The notes under the pieces are model-generated. The model was not told where the DNA came from, did not search any database, and saw only the letters and a list, made by a program, of their open reading frames with translations. From NCBI GenBank assembly GCA_944326905.1, contig CALVFU010000016.1, positions 1 through 34,617 on the forward strand: DNA of 34,617 nucleotides, written 5' to 3'. Below are positions 7,178 through 15,132 of this stretch, piece after piece. Source of the DNA: Candidatus Gastranaerophilales bacterium. Lineage in GTDB: Bacteria; Cyanobacteriota; Vampirovibrionia; Gastranaerophilales; Gastranaerophilaceae. Within the stretch, counting starts at the first letter, position 1. Each line of letters starts with the position of its first letter. Made by a program: the position numbers and the translations under genes.

Positions 7178-9535
7178 TTATTTTAAATCTATAACGCTTA
7201 CTCCGTCGCCGCCTTCTGCATTTTCTCCCGGACGGAATTTAGCAACATAAGGCGAGGTTGATAAAAAATCTCTTATTGCACTTTTTAATGCGCCTGTGCC
7301 GTGTCCATGGATAATGTAGACAGGTGTAAGATTAGCCAGGCTGGCTTCATCCAAATATCCTTCAAGTTCATCTAATGCGTCCTCAACCCGATGCCCCCGT
7401 AAATCAAGTGTGCTTGATAATTGGTATTTCTTTAATTCAAAATTTTGTGTATACTGTGTTGGCAGTGTGATTTTTAACGATAAGTTTTTGTCATATACTG
7501 CAAGTCTGTCTTTTTTTACACGAGTATTTATTAACCCCATTTTTACATATACATATCCGTTTTTGTCCGGGATTTGAAGTATTGTAACCCCCTGATTGAG
7601 GTCTTTTATCATAACAGTATCACCAACTTTGATATTATCCCAATCAATTTCGTTATACTTATCTTTATCTGTGAGTGCATGAACATTTGTCCTGTTTTGC
7701 TGCTCTAGTTTTCCCAGCCGGGCAAGTGAACGTCTTGCAATTTTTTCTGATTTTTCTTCCCTCATTTCTTTTAAAATCTGCTTAATTTCAGACTTTGCAT
7801 CTTCTATTTCTGCATTAAATTGAGAGCGGATACCTTTTAGTACTTTTTTCTTTTCTTTCTTGTGCTCGTTTAATTGCTTTTCATAAGATTTTTTGAGTTC
7901 TTCTGCTTCATCTTTTAACTCTTGTGCGGTTTTAAGGCTTTCATCAAGCTGTTGTTTAGTGTTTTGGAGTTTTTCTACTACGAGTGAAGAATTGTCACGC
8001 TGCTGTATAAGAAGTGACTTAGCCTGTTCAACAAGTTCATTGGGTAAACCCAATCCTGCTGATATTGAAATAGCATTGCTTAATCCAGGGATTCCGATTA
8101 TTAAACGATAGGTAGGCGAAAGGGTTTTTGTATCAAATTCAACGCATGCATTTTTAAAGTAATCATTATAATACTCTAAAGCTTTAAGTTCTCCATAATG
8201 CGTTGTGACAACTGAAAAGGAATTCTTTTTAGCAAGTTCTTTTAGTATAACTTCTGCTAAAATAGCACCTTCCTGCGGGTCTGTTCCTGCGCAAATTTCA
8301 TCAACCAAAACAAAACTTTCGTCATCAGAGTTATTTAAAATATCAATGAGAACTTTCATATGTGAAGAAAATGTTGACAAATTCTGGAGAATATTTTGTT
8401 CATCGCCGACATCTGCAAATACTTTTTTAAACGGATAAATTTTTGCACCAAGGCAAGGGAGAAACATGCCTGATTTGGTCATTAAAATGAACAGTCCGGC
8501 TGTTTTAAGCGTAACAGTTTTTCCGCCTGTGTTTGAACCTGTGATGATAATTGACTTATACCCTCTGCCTATTTCAAAATCGTTTTCTACAATGTGTTCA
8601 ACATTCCCTATTAAAAGAGGATGCCGCATTTTATTAATACTGATAAATTGTTCTTTTACTAATTCCGGCTGGACAGCTTTCACTTTAACTGCGTAACGGG
8701 CTTTTGCAAAGTGGAAATCAATTTCACTGAGAATTTGTTCTGTTTCAATAAGTTTTGGCAAGTCTTGGCGGACTTCGCGGCTCAAATCTGTAAGTATTCG
8801 TACGATTTCTGCATAAATTCTTGTTTTAAGTTCTCGAATTTTATTGTTTACAGGCACAAGCTGCTGCGGCTCAATGTAGAAAGTCCTATTTGTCGCAGAA
8901 ACATCGTGTACAATCCCCGGAACTTTGCTTTTTGAGGAGGCTCTTACTTGAAAAACAACTCTGTCATCCCTTATTGTGTAAATTTGCTCCTGCAGGTGTT
9001 TTGAAAATTCCGAGTTGTTTAAAAGATTGCTGATGTTTTGTTTAAGATTATTTTCTGTATCTCTTAGGGAAGAATAAAGTCCGGCAAGGTTCGGGGTTGC
9101 ATTGTGTTTAACATTTCCTGTTTCGTCAAAAATTCCAAAGATTTTATCTTCAAGTACTTTGTTTACATAAAGAGGGAATGCCAGAGTATTAAGTTTAGAA
9201 TTAAATTCGGTATTTTCTTTTAGAAAATTCCTGACAATTCTTGATGTTCTCATTGTTTTTGCAATATCAATCAATTCTTCTTCTACAAAGTACTCATTTT
9301 TAAGTGTTAGAGAGGAAATATTCATAACAAAATCAATAGGTATATCAAGTCCGAAATCAAGAACACTAAGTGCTTCTGCCGTAAAATTAAGAGCTTCTTG
9401 AATTTCTTCGGGGGTATTAAGTGGTTTTAAATTCAGACATAAATACTTAGCCTGCTCAATTTTTGAACAAGAAGCAAGCCTGTCTAGTATTTTTTCATAT
9501 TCCAGTGCGTGAAGTGTTTTAGTTGGGATTTCCAT
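7178..9535 (-). CDS. mutS2: Endonuclease/ATPase MutS2
   Basis: A 785-aa protein of normal MutS2 length. Core and clamp regions come first, then the MutS ATPase with Walker A GSNTGGKT at residues 333-340, FSSHM, and the Walker B region LVDEICAGTDPQEGA. A long charged coiled coil (about 510-620) follows, ending in a C-terminal Smr nuclease domain (LDLRGHRVEDALDEL, IIHGHGTGALK). MutS2 suppresses recombination and, in Bacillus, helps resolve collided ribosomes. No Shine-Dalgarno precedes the ATG. Instead a promoter -10 box ends 6 nt upstream, so the mRNA is probably leaderless. It heads the mutS2-tatD-tlyA operon and is divergent from tadA. Confidence 0.96.
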   Translation of the reverse strand: MEIPTKTLHALEYEKILDRLASCSKIEQAKYLCLNLKPLNTPEEIQEALNFTAEALSVLDFGLDIPIDFVMNISSLTLKNEYFVEEELIDIAKTMRTSRIVRNFLKENTEFNSKLNTLAFPLYVNKVLEDKIFGIFDETGNVKHNATPNLAGLYSSLRDTENNLKQNISNLLNNSEFSKHLQEQIYTIRDDRVVFQVRASSKSKVPGIVHDVSATNRTFYIEPQQLVPVNNKIRELKTRIYAEIVRILTDLSREVRQDLPKLIETEQILSEIDFHFAKARYAVKVKAVQPELVKEQFISINKMRHPLLIGNVEHIVENDFEIGRGYKSIIITGSNTGGKTVTLKTAGLFILMTKSGMFLPCLGAKIYPFKKVFADVGDEQNILQNLSTFSSHMKVLIDILNNSDDESFVLVDEICAGTDPQEGAILAEVILKELAKKNSFSVVTTHYGELKALEYYNDYFKNACVEFDTKTLSPTYRLIIGIPGLSNAISISAGLGLPNELVEQAKSLLIQQRDNSSLVVEKLQNTKQQLDESLKTAQELKDEAEELKKSYEKQLNEHKKEKKKVLKGIRSQFNAEIEDAKSEIKQILKEMREEKSEKIARRSLARLGKLEQQNRTNVHALTDKDKYNEIDWDNIKVGDTVMIKDLNQGVTILQIPDKNGYVYVKMGLINTRVKKDRLAVYDKNLSLKITLPTQYTQNFELKKYQLSSTLDLRGHRVEDALDELEGYLDEASLANLTPVYIIHGHGTGALKSAIRDFLSTSPYVAKFRPGENAEGGDGVSVIDLK

Positions 9536-9541
9536 AATCTG

Positions 9542-9570
9542 ATTTTATTTTAAACAATATTTGATTACAA
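9542..9570 (-). promoter_or_regulatory. Leaderless-type promoter of mutS2
   Basis: On the minus strand TTGTAA (9570-9565) is followed after 17 bases by TAAAAT (9547-9542), then six bases, then the mutS2 ATG. Transcription would start at or next to the A of ATG. Its -35 box overlaps by two bases the -35 of the divergent tadA promoter. Confidence 0.6.
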
Positions 9571-9589
9571 GTGAGATTTAATATAAAAT
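9561..9589 (+). promoter_or_regulatory. Leaderless-type promoter of tadA
   Basis: TTGATT (9561-9566), a 17-base spacer, TAAAAT (9584-9589), six bases, then ATG at 9596. No Shine-Dalgarno is present. An in-frame TAA at 9584-9586 excludes any upstream start, so the ATG is fixed. The geometry mirrors the divergent mutS2 promoter exactly. Confidence 0.6.
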
Positions 9590-9595
9590 GTCTAT

Positions 9596-10042
9596 ATGAA
9601 ACGAGCAATAGAGGAAGCTAAATTATCTGTATCCGATGTTCCAGTGGGGGCTGTTTTGGAAAAAGACGGTGTGGTATTAGCTATAGCGCATAACAGGAAA
9701 GAAGAATTGAATGATGTTACCGCGCACGCAGAAATTCTTGTAATAAAAGAAGCTCAAAAAAAACTAAATTCTTTTAGACTTAGCGGGTGTACAATGTATG
9801 TAACTCTAGAACCGTGTCCTATGTGCACCTGGGCAATCTTGCAGGCAGGAATAAGTACGGTTTATTTTGGATCGTACAATACTCAGTATGGCGCGTTTGG
9901 AAGTGTGATTGACTTAAGCGAGCTGGCAAATTCTAAAGTTAAAATTTTTGGCGGTATAATGGAAGAGGAGTGTGATTTGCTGCTAAAAAATTTTTTTAGC
10001 GGAATAAGGAGTAAAAAGGTTGATAACCAAAACAGAACTTGA
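9596..10042 (+). CDS. tadA: tRNA-specific adenosine deaminase
   Basis: A 148-aa cytidine-deaminase-fold protein. The zinc and catalytic residues are His44-Ala-Glu46 (TAHAEI) and Cys74-x2-Cys77 (LEPCPMC), and VPVGAVLEKDG lies near the N terminus. TadA converts A34 to inosine in the anticodon of tRNA-Arg(ACG) so that it reads CGN codons. The start is fixed by an upstream in-frame stop and appears leaderless. The 3' end overlaps the next gene by 23 bases. Confidence 0.94.
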   Translation: MKRAIEEAKLSVSDVPVGAVLEKDGVVLAIAHNRKEELNDVTAHAEILVIKEAQKKLNSFRLSGCTMYVTLEPCPMCTWAILQAGISTVYFGSYNTQYGAFGSVIDLSELANSKVKIFGGIMEEECDLLLKNFFSGIRSKKVDNQNRT

Positions 10043-10784
10043 CAAACTAGTAGAAAAATATGAAAATCCGGCTTTTATTAACTCTGATCCTGTACAGTTT
10101 ATTCATAAAAGCGGGGATAAAAAGGATATAGAAATAGCAGGATTTATTGCGGCATTGTTTGCGTTTGGTTCAAGAAAAGTATTTATAAAAAAATTAAATA
10201 CATTATTTTCTGTAATGCAAGGGCGGCCGCTGGATTATATTTTAAACGGAGATTTTAATTTACTCTCAGATTTTGATTACAGGTTTGCAAAATCTGAAGA
10301 TATAAAAGCCATATTGCAGGTATTAAAAAAACTATACTCGTTATCAAAAGGCTTAAGTGAATTATTTGAGTACGGATATAAAATAGATAATACAGTTTTA
10401 AGTTCACTAACAACGGTGACGGATTATTTTTACGCAAACAATCCCGACATTACGCAAGGATTTTCTTTTATGCTTGCAAATCCAAGAAAGGGCGGTGCTA
10501 TGAAGCGGCTTAATATGTACCTTAGGTGGATGGTAAGGAAACCGCCTGTTGATTTAGCGATATGGGATTTTATAAGTCCTTCGGAGCTTTTAATTCCGCT
10601 TGATATTCATGTCGGAAATGTATCAAGAAAGATGGGGCTGCTTTCCAGGAGTTCAAATGATTTTAAATCTGTAATTGCGCTTACTGAAAAATTAAAAGAA
10701 TTTGACCCCAATGACCCCGTTAAGTATGATTTTGCTATGTTTGGCGCTGGTGTTGAAGGTTTATATAAGGAGCAAAAAGTATGA
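10020..10784 (+). CDS. TIGR02757 (DUF2400) family protein
   Basis: A 254-aa protein of the TIGR02757/DUF2400 family, recognised by DPVQFIHKSGDKKDIEIAGF, an AFGSRKVFIKKL segment, YLRWMVRKPPVDLAIW, LIPLDIHVGNVSRKMGLL and DPVKYDFAMFGAGV. The LDxHVxNVSRKLGLL segment recalls helix-hairpin-helix glycosylase folds, but no activity is established to my knowledge. The start is TTG at 10020, with AAGGAG 8 nt upstream, inside the end of tadA. The stop overlaps the pheA start by 4 bases (ATGA), so the three genes form one operon. Confidence 0.85.
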   Translation: MITKTELDKLVEKYENPAFINSDPVQFIHKSGDKKDIEIAGFIAALFAFGSRKVFIKKLNTLFSVMQGRPLDYILNGDFNLLSDFDYRFAKSEDIKAILQVLKKLYSLSKGLSELFEYGYKIDNTVLSSLTTVTDYFYANNPDITQGFSFMLANPRKGGAMKRLNMYLRWMVRKPPVDLAIWDFISPSELLIPLDIHVGNVSRKMGLLSRSSNDFKSVIALTEKLKEFDPNDPVKYDFAMFGAGVEGLYKEQKV

Positions 10785-11623
10785 CAAAAATTTTTTATTT
10801 AGGACCGCAAGCCTCTTATTGCGATTGTGCACGTGAAAAATTTGTCAGGACATTTTTTCTTGACGAGCACGAAGATATACCTGAACGCTCGATACTAAGC
10901 GTAATTAATCAGCTTGTGAATATAGAAAATAAGGACGCTTACGCAGTTATTCCTATAGAAAACTCGGTAGAGGGGATTGTAAGGGAGACTGTTGATAATC
11001 TTTGTCTTTTAAAAAATACAAATATGAAAATCCTTGCGGAAACTTCACTTCCTGTAAATCACTGTTTGGCAGGTTATGCAAAAGATTTAAGTGATATAGA
11101 TACAGTTATCTCGCATCCTCAAGCGATTGCCCAGTGTTATGGATTTATTACAAAAAATTTGAGAGATGATGTTATTCTGAAAAATGAACTCTCGACATCT
11201 CTTGCTGTGAAGGGAATACTTCCTGAACAGCCTAATCTTGCGGCTATTGGCAGTGAGTATGCTGCAAGATTATACAATGTTCCGATAATTCGATCTGAGA
11301 TAAATGATATGGAATCTAACACTACTCGATTTGTTCTTATAGGCGCTAAAAGAAATAAAATAACAGGATGTGATAAAACAGGTTTTTCTTTTTCTACGCC
11401 TAATACTCCAGGGGCATTGTGCAAAATACTTAAAATTCTAGATGAACATAATATAAATATGACATATATAGATTCGAGACCTTCAAAAAAATCATTGGGA
11501 GAGTATGTGTTTTATGTTGATATTGATGGTCATGTTTTAACTGATAACATTACCAAAGCACTATTTGAAATTTTGCAGAATGTCAGTGACTTTCAGTATT
11601 TTGGCAGTTATACGAAAATCTAA
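10781..11623 (+). CDS. pheA: Prephenate dehydratase
   Basis: A 280-aa monofunctional prephenate dehydratase, which converts prephenate to phenylpyruvate for phenylalanine synthesis. The catalytic domain starts with FYLGPQASY and has the conserved IPIENSVEGIVRETVD, ISHPQAIAQCYGF and the catalytic NTTRFVLIG motif. A C-terminal ACT domain (FSFSTPNTPGALCKIL) with a DSRP variant of the usual ESRP motif suggests feedback control by phenylalanine. There is no chorismate mutase domain. It is last in the tadA operon; no clear terminator follows. Confidence 0.95.
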   Translation: MTKIFYLGPQASYCDCAREKFVRTFFLDEHEDIPERSILSVINQLVNIENKDAYAVIPIENSVEGIVRETVDNLCLLKNTNMKILAETSLPVNHCLAGYAKDLSDIDTVISHPQAIAQCYGFITKNLRDDVILKNELSTSLAVKGILPEQPNLAAIGSEYAARLYNVPIIRSEINDMESNTTRFVLIGAKRNKITGCDKTGFSFSTPNTPGALCKILKILDEHNINMTYIDSRPSKKSLGEYVFYVDIDGHVLTDNITKALFEILQNVSDFQYFGSYTKI

Positions 11624-11629
11624 TTGCTT

Positions 11630-11659
11630 TTGGATTTTTTTTAGTACTCTTGTTATAAT
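11630..11659 (+). promoter_or_regulatory. Extended -10 promoter of the EamA gene
   Basis: TTGGAT (11630-11635) lies 18 bases before TATAAT (11654-11659). The -10 is extended by an upstream TG (TGTTATAAT). The start near 11666 leaves a leader of about 20 nt containing the GGGGAGAG ribosome site. Confidence 0.65.
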
Positions 11660-11686
11660 ACCAGCATAAGTATATAAGGGGAGAGT

Positions 11687-12613
11687 ATGCAGGATAAAAT
11701 GAAAGGTGTTTTATATGGTGCTGTTGCTGCTTCAAGCTATGGTATGAATCCTCTTTTTGCACTGCCTTTGTACAGCCATGGTGTAGGGGTTAATTCAACG
11801 CTTTTTTATAGATATGTAATAGCGGTTGTTTTTCTTTTTTTATGGATAAAAATTAAAAAACATTCGTTTTATATAACTATAAGACAGTGTTGGAAATTGT
11901 TTTGGCTTGGGATACTTTTTTCGCTATCCTCATTATTTTTATTTATGAGCTATAACTATATGGATGCTGGAGTTGCTTCTACAATATTATTTATTTATCC
12001 TGTACTGGTAGCGATGATAATGACCGTTTTTTATAAAGAAAAATTGACGCTGCAAACGGGGTTATCAATAATGTGTACATTATTTGGTGTTTATTTTTTA
12101 TATACAGGAAAACCTAACGGTAATTTAGACTTGTTTGGTATGCTGCTTGTATTTCTTTCGGCGCTAAGTTATGCGGTATATATTGTAGCCGTTAATAAGA
12201 CGAGTTTAAAATACTTGCCGCCGGAGAAGCTTACATTTTACGTGCTATTATTTGGTTCAATTGTGTATATCATTAATACGGGATTCTGTACCAATATAGA
12301 AACAATACAGGCATGGTATTTATGGTTAAATGCTTTTGGACTTGCGCTGCTGCCAACGATTGTATCAATAGAGACAATGGCGGTATCTATAAAACTTTTA
12401 GGGGCGACTCCCGCAGCTATACTTGGAACATTAGAGCCTGTAACTGCGCTTTTCTTTGGTGTGACTGTATTTCATGAAGTTCTTACTTTTAAAATAATTT
12501 GCGGAATAATTTTAATTTTAGCGGCAGTTGTAGGTGTCATACTTAAGCCGGATTATCACAAATGGATATTCTTAAAACCTGGTCATGATACTGAGAATTG
12601 CGATAATAATTAA
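11687..12613 (+). CDS. EamA/DMT-family transporter
   Basis: A 308-aa polytopic inner-membrane protein with about ten hydrophobic segments and the two-fold EamA repeat of the drug/metabolite transporter superfamily. The halves show ASSYGMNPLFALPLY at the start, GVASTILFIYPVLVAMI at the end of the first repeat and GATPAAILGTLEPVTALFFG at the end of the second. The substrate cannot be told from the sequence. It has a good GGGGAGAG ribosome site. Its 3' end overlaps the convergent DUF4145-like gene by 42 bases. Confidence 0.93.
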   Translation: MQDKMKGVLYGAVAASSYGMNPLFALPLYSHGVGVNSTLFYRYVIAVVFLFLWIKIKKHSFYITIRQCWKLFWLGILFSLSSLFLFMSYNYMDAGVASTILFIYPVLVAMIMTVFYKEKLTLQTGLSIMCTLFGVYFLYTGKPNGNLDLFGMLLVFLSALSYAVYIVAVNKTSLKYLPPEKLTFYVLLFGSIVYIINTGFCTNIETIQAWYLWLNAFGLALLPTIVSIETMAVSIKLLGATPAAILGTLEPVTALFFGVTVFHEVLTFKIICGIILILAAVVGVILKPDYHKWIFLKPGHDTENCDNN

Positions 12614-13276
12614 TGAAATAACTGATAATGCCGCGGCGAATTTCCAAAATATTTTATTTTTAGCTTTCTTTGGCTTGTTTTTTTTCTTTTTGGGATAATC
12701 AGAAGGTGAGGGCGGTTTCGTTTTTTTAGGCTTTGGCAATGTTTTCGCTGCCGCTTTACTCTTTTTATGGGTAAGTGTTTCCTTTTGTTTCAGTTCTGTA
12801 TATTTTTGCTGTAAAGTTTTTTCTTTGCTTCTTTTGCCCGTTATTAACAGTTCTTCATCATACTGGAGGGATAAAACTTCTTTGTCTGCGGAATTTTTAA
12901 TTAGCGCAAAGTTAATTGCTACTTCAAACGCTCTTTGCAGACATTCAAGCGCTTTTATCCCGTCGTTTTGTATTCTTGCGGAATGAGCAGAAGAGTTGCC
13001 GGCTTTCTTTAAGAAATAGAGGTCGTTTATAAACTCTCTGCCTCCTACTGTACTGTTCATACGGTCTTTTAAAGTTGCAAGTATTTCATCAAAGGTTTCT
13101 TCACTCGAAAACTCACCTTTGGTTATATTTCTGCAAACATTTTCTGCAAACCTTCTAGTCTGAACTATACACTGGTCAAAATACTCATCACAATATAACT
13201 GTTCAGCATCATTTGCAATATTGTATAGGTTTTTATCTATTTTTGAAAGAAATCCAAAATTATGCTCTTTTGCCAT
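12572..13276 (-). CDS. DUF4145-like protein with C-terminal membrane anchor
   Basis: A 234-aa protein in three parts. Residues about 10-130 look like the helical DUF4145 domain (AEQLYCDEYFDQCIVQTRRF and FLKKAGNSSAHSA followed by ALECLQRAFEVAINFAL), which elsewhere sits at the N terminus of restriction and stress proteins. Residues about 140-210 are a very basic Lys/Pro linker. A single hydrophobic helix (FAAALSVISLIIIAILSIM) lies at the extreme C terminus, so the domain would be cytoplasmic and tail-anchored. There is no Shine-Dalgarno; a GATAAT box sits 6 nt before the ATG. It is encoded alone and converges on the EamA gene with a 42-base overlap. Function unknown. Confidence 0.75.
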   Translation of the reverse strand: MAKEHNFGFLSKIDKNLYNIANDAEQLYCDEYFDQCIVQTRRFAENVCRNITKGEFSSEETFDEILATLKDRMNSTVGGREFINDLYFLKKAGNSSAHSARIQNDGIKALECLQRAFEVAINFALIKNSADKEVLSLQYDEELLITGKRSKEKTLQQKYTELKQKETLTHKKSKAAAKTLPKPKKTKPPSPSDYPKKKKNKPKKAKNKIFWKFAAALSVISLIIIAILSIMTRF

Positions 13277-13282
13277 ATTTTT

Positions 13283-13288
13283 ATTATC
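13283..13288 (-). promoter_or_regulatory. Putative leaderless -10 box of the DUF4145-like gene
   Basis: On the minus strand GATAAT (13288-13283) ends six bases before ATG 13276, and no ribosome site is present. The -35 position at 17 bases (TTTTAT) is poor, so this is weaker than the tadA and mutS2 cases. Confidence 0.35.
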
Positions 13289-13372
13289 TTATAAAAAACT
13301 ATTTTATAAAAGTCTTTATGTCACGCGTTTGCGTGCAGATAAATGTCCACAATCCATCCTATTTACCCACGC

Positions 13373-13714
13373 CTACCATTTCTTGAAGATAAAAAAAGCT
13401 GCAAGAACAATAAAACAAAAGCCGGCAAGGTAGTTCCATTTAAATTGCTCTTTTAGGTAGGTTACAGAAAATACACTAAATACAATAAGGGTAATTATTT
13501 CCTGAATAGTTTTAAGTTGTGCGGCACTGTAGACTTCGTGCCCTATTCTGTTAGCAGGAACCTGGAAGCAGTATTCAAAGAAGGCTATACCCCAGCTTAC
13601 CAGAACAACCAGCCACAAAATAGTTGTTTTGTATTTTAAGTGCCCATACCAGGCAAATGTCATAAAAATATTTGAAATAGTTAATAAAATTACAGGTAAA
13701 ACATATTTTATCAT
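13373..13714 (-). CDS. DUF486 (COG3169) small DMT-superfamily membrane protein
   Basis: A 113-aa protein with four hydrophobic helices. It matches the highly conserved DUF486 family: ISNIFMTFAWYGHLKYK, LVVLVSWGIAFFEYCFQVPA with NRIGH, AAQLKTIQEIITLIVF and a C-terminal AGFCFIVLAAFFIF. It is about half a DMT transporter and would be expected to dimerise. Transport substrate unknown. It is divergent from the superoxide reductase gene and has no obvious operon partner. Confidence 0.9.
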   Translation of the reverse strand: MIKYVLPVILLTISNIFMTFAWYGHLKYKTTILWLVVLVSWGIAFFEYCFQVPANRIGHEVYSAAQLKTIQEIITLIVFSVFSVTYLKEQFKWNYLAGFCFIVLAAFFIFKKW

Positions 13715-13816
13715 ATTTCAATTATAGTACTAACTTTTTATTCTGCATAATTAATACTCTTGTCGGATAACAAATTTTTATATTTTACATACATTCCTAA
13801 CATAAGGAGAAAAACG

Positions 13817-14206
13817 ATGACAAAAATTTTAGAGATGTATAAATGTAATATTTGCGGCAATATTGTAGAAGTTGTAGTCTCCGGGAATGGTGAACTTGTG
13901 TGTTGCGGGGAGGTAATGGAGCATTTAAAAGAGCATACAAAAGATGAAGAAATGCTGCAGGAAAAACATATTCCGTATGTTACAAAGACCGAAGAAGGGT
14001 TTGAAATTAAAGTTGGCTCAATACCTCATCCGATGATTGATGAACATTATATTATGTTTATTGAGGCAAATTCATCGGATAAACGATATATAAAGAGAAA
14101 GTATTTGTTTCCTGGAGAGGAGCCGCAATTAAACCTTAAATGTGATTGTGATGAAATAACTGTTCGTGAATACTGTAATATACATGGTTTATGGACAACA
14201 GATTAA
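13817..14206 (+). CDS. dfx: Desulfoferrodoxin (two-iron superoxide reductase)
   Basis: A 129-aa 2Fe superoxide reductase, which reduces superoxide to hydrogen peroxide without making oxygen, a hallmark of anaerobes. The N-terminal desulforedoxin domain has Cys10, Cys13, Cys29 and Cys30 for the Fe(Cys)4 centre. The catalytic Fe(His)4Cys centre is provided by His51 (in the EKHIP motif with Lys50), His71, His77, Cys120 and His123 (CNIHGLW). The start is ATG 13817, with AAGGAG 7 nt upstream; a longer reading from 13760 has no ribosome site. Its stop overlaps the start of the MCE gene (TAATG). Confidence 0.96.
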   Translation: MTKILEMYKCNICGNIVEVVVSGNGELVCCGEVMEHLKEHTKDEEMLQEKHIPYVTKTEEGFEIKVGSIPHPMIDEHYIMFIEANSSDKRYIKRKYLFPGEEPQLNLKCDCDEITVREYCNIHGLWTTD

Positions 14207-15114
14207 TGAAAAGATTCATTCTTATAATTTTAATAATTATTTTCTCGTGTCTGTTATTCTGGGGCGGGTGGTTGTTATTTATGAAATTAACTTCGGTAAA
14301 TATTACGGTTAAGTTCAAAGAAATGCGCCCCTTGCCCCGGCATGTTGAAGTTTTGTATAAAGGAATAAAGATTGGGCATGTGGTTTCTGCGAAGCACACG
14401 GACGATTTTGAGCATACCCTTGTAAAATTAGAATTGCGCCCTAAACATCTTGCACTTCCAAACAATATGCGTGCAGAGCTAAGAATAGAAAAGCGTAAAG
14501 ACAGAGACTACGATTATATTGAACTATTTAAGCCTGATGATCCTCACGGCAGTTTGTGTGAAGGATGTGTAATTTCAGGGGAGTCAATGGTTGATGCAAA
14601 TTCGTATTTTGCAAACCAGAGCCGCGATACTCTTGAAGGGATGAAAGAAAATCTATATCAAGCATCTGCTTCTTTGAACGACACACTTAAAGCCCTTGAT
14701 GAACTGTTTGGGATACTTTATACAACGGTTGATGAAAACAGGAAGAATATTAATACTGTAACAAATAATCTTTCTCGTACCACTACTAATATTAACTCTC
14801 TTACCGATAAAATAAACAAATCGGTGAAAGAAGAAGAAATTAATCAATCTTTGAATGATATACAAGAGAGTCTTGATAATATAAAAAAAGCAACAGACAG
14901 TCTTACTGGTGTAGTTGATAACATTTCTGAGCCGGCAAATAGTTTAAGTAATGCACTGCCTTCAACAATAGACAGGACAGAGTGCATAATAAAAAATGTT
15001 GAAGATATAACCTGCGGGGTTGCTTCAACGCTCAAAAAACCTTTTGGCGGAATACGGTTGATTTTTGGCAAAACTATTACTAAAAAGCAGGATTGTAATT
15101 GTTATAATAAATAA
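14206..15114 (+). CDS. MCE/MlaD-domain lipid-transport protein
   Basis: A 302-aa protein (307 aa if the upstream ATG at 14191 is used). It has an N-terminal membrane anchor (FILIILIIIFSCLLFWGGWL), then an MCE domain (VKFKEMRPLPRHVEVLYKGI with KIGHV, LVKLELRPKHLALPNNMRAEL, DYIELF), and a long helical C-terminal region with repeated NINSLTDKINKS-type coiled coil. MCE proteins form rings or tubes that carry lipids between inner and outer membranes. The start overlaps the superoxide reductase stop as TAATG with no ribosome site, suggesting coupling. The usual permease and ATPase partners (MlaE, MlaF) are not nearby. It ends 18 bases from the convergent giant gene. Confidence 0.88.
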   Translation: MKRFILIILIIIFSCLLFWGGWLLFMKLTSVNITVKFKEMRPLPRHVEVLYKGIKIGHVVSAKHTDDFEHTLVKLELRPKHLALPNNMRAELRIEKRKDRDYDYIELFKPDDPHGSLCEGCVISGESMVDANSYFANQSRDTLEGMKENLYQASASLNDTLKALDELFGILYTTVDENRKNINTVTNNLSRTTTNINSLTDKINKSVKEEEINQSLNDIQESLDNIKKATDSLTGVVDNISEPANSLSNALPSTIDRTECIIKNVEDITCGVASTLKKPFGGIRLIFGKTITKKQDCNCYNK

Positions 15115-15132
15115 ATGCTCTGTGCGGGTGTA

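Noticed and set aside
10255..10437. Minus-strand frame inside the TIGR02757 gene
   Set aside because: It is fully contained in a well-supported plus-strand gene and has no independent signals.
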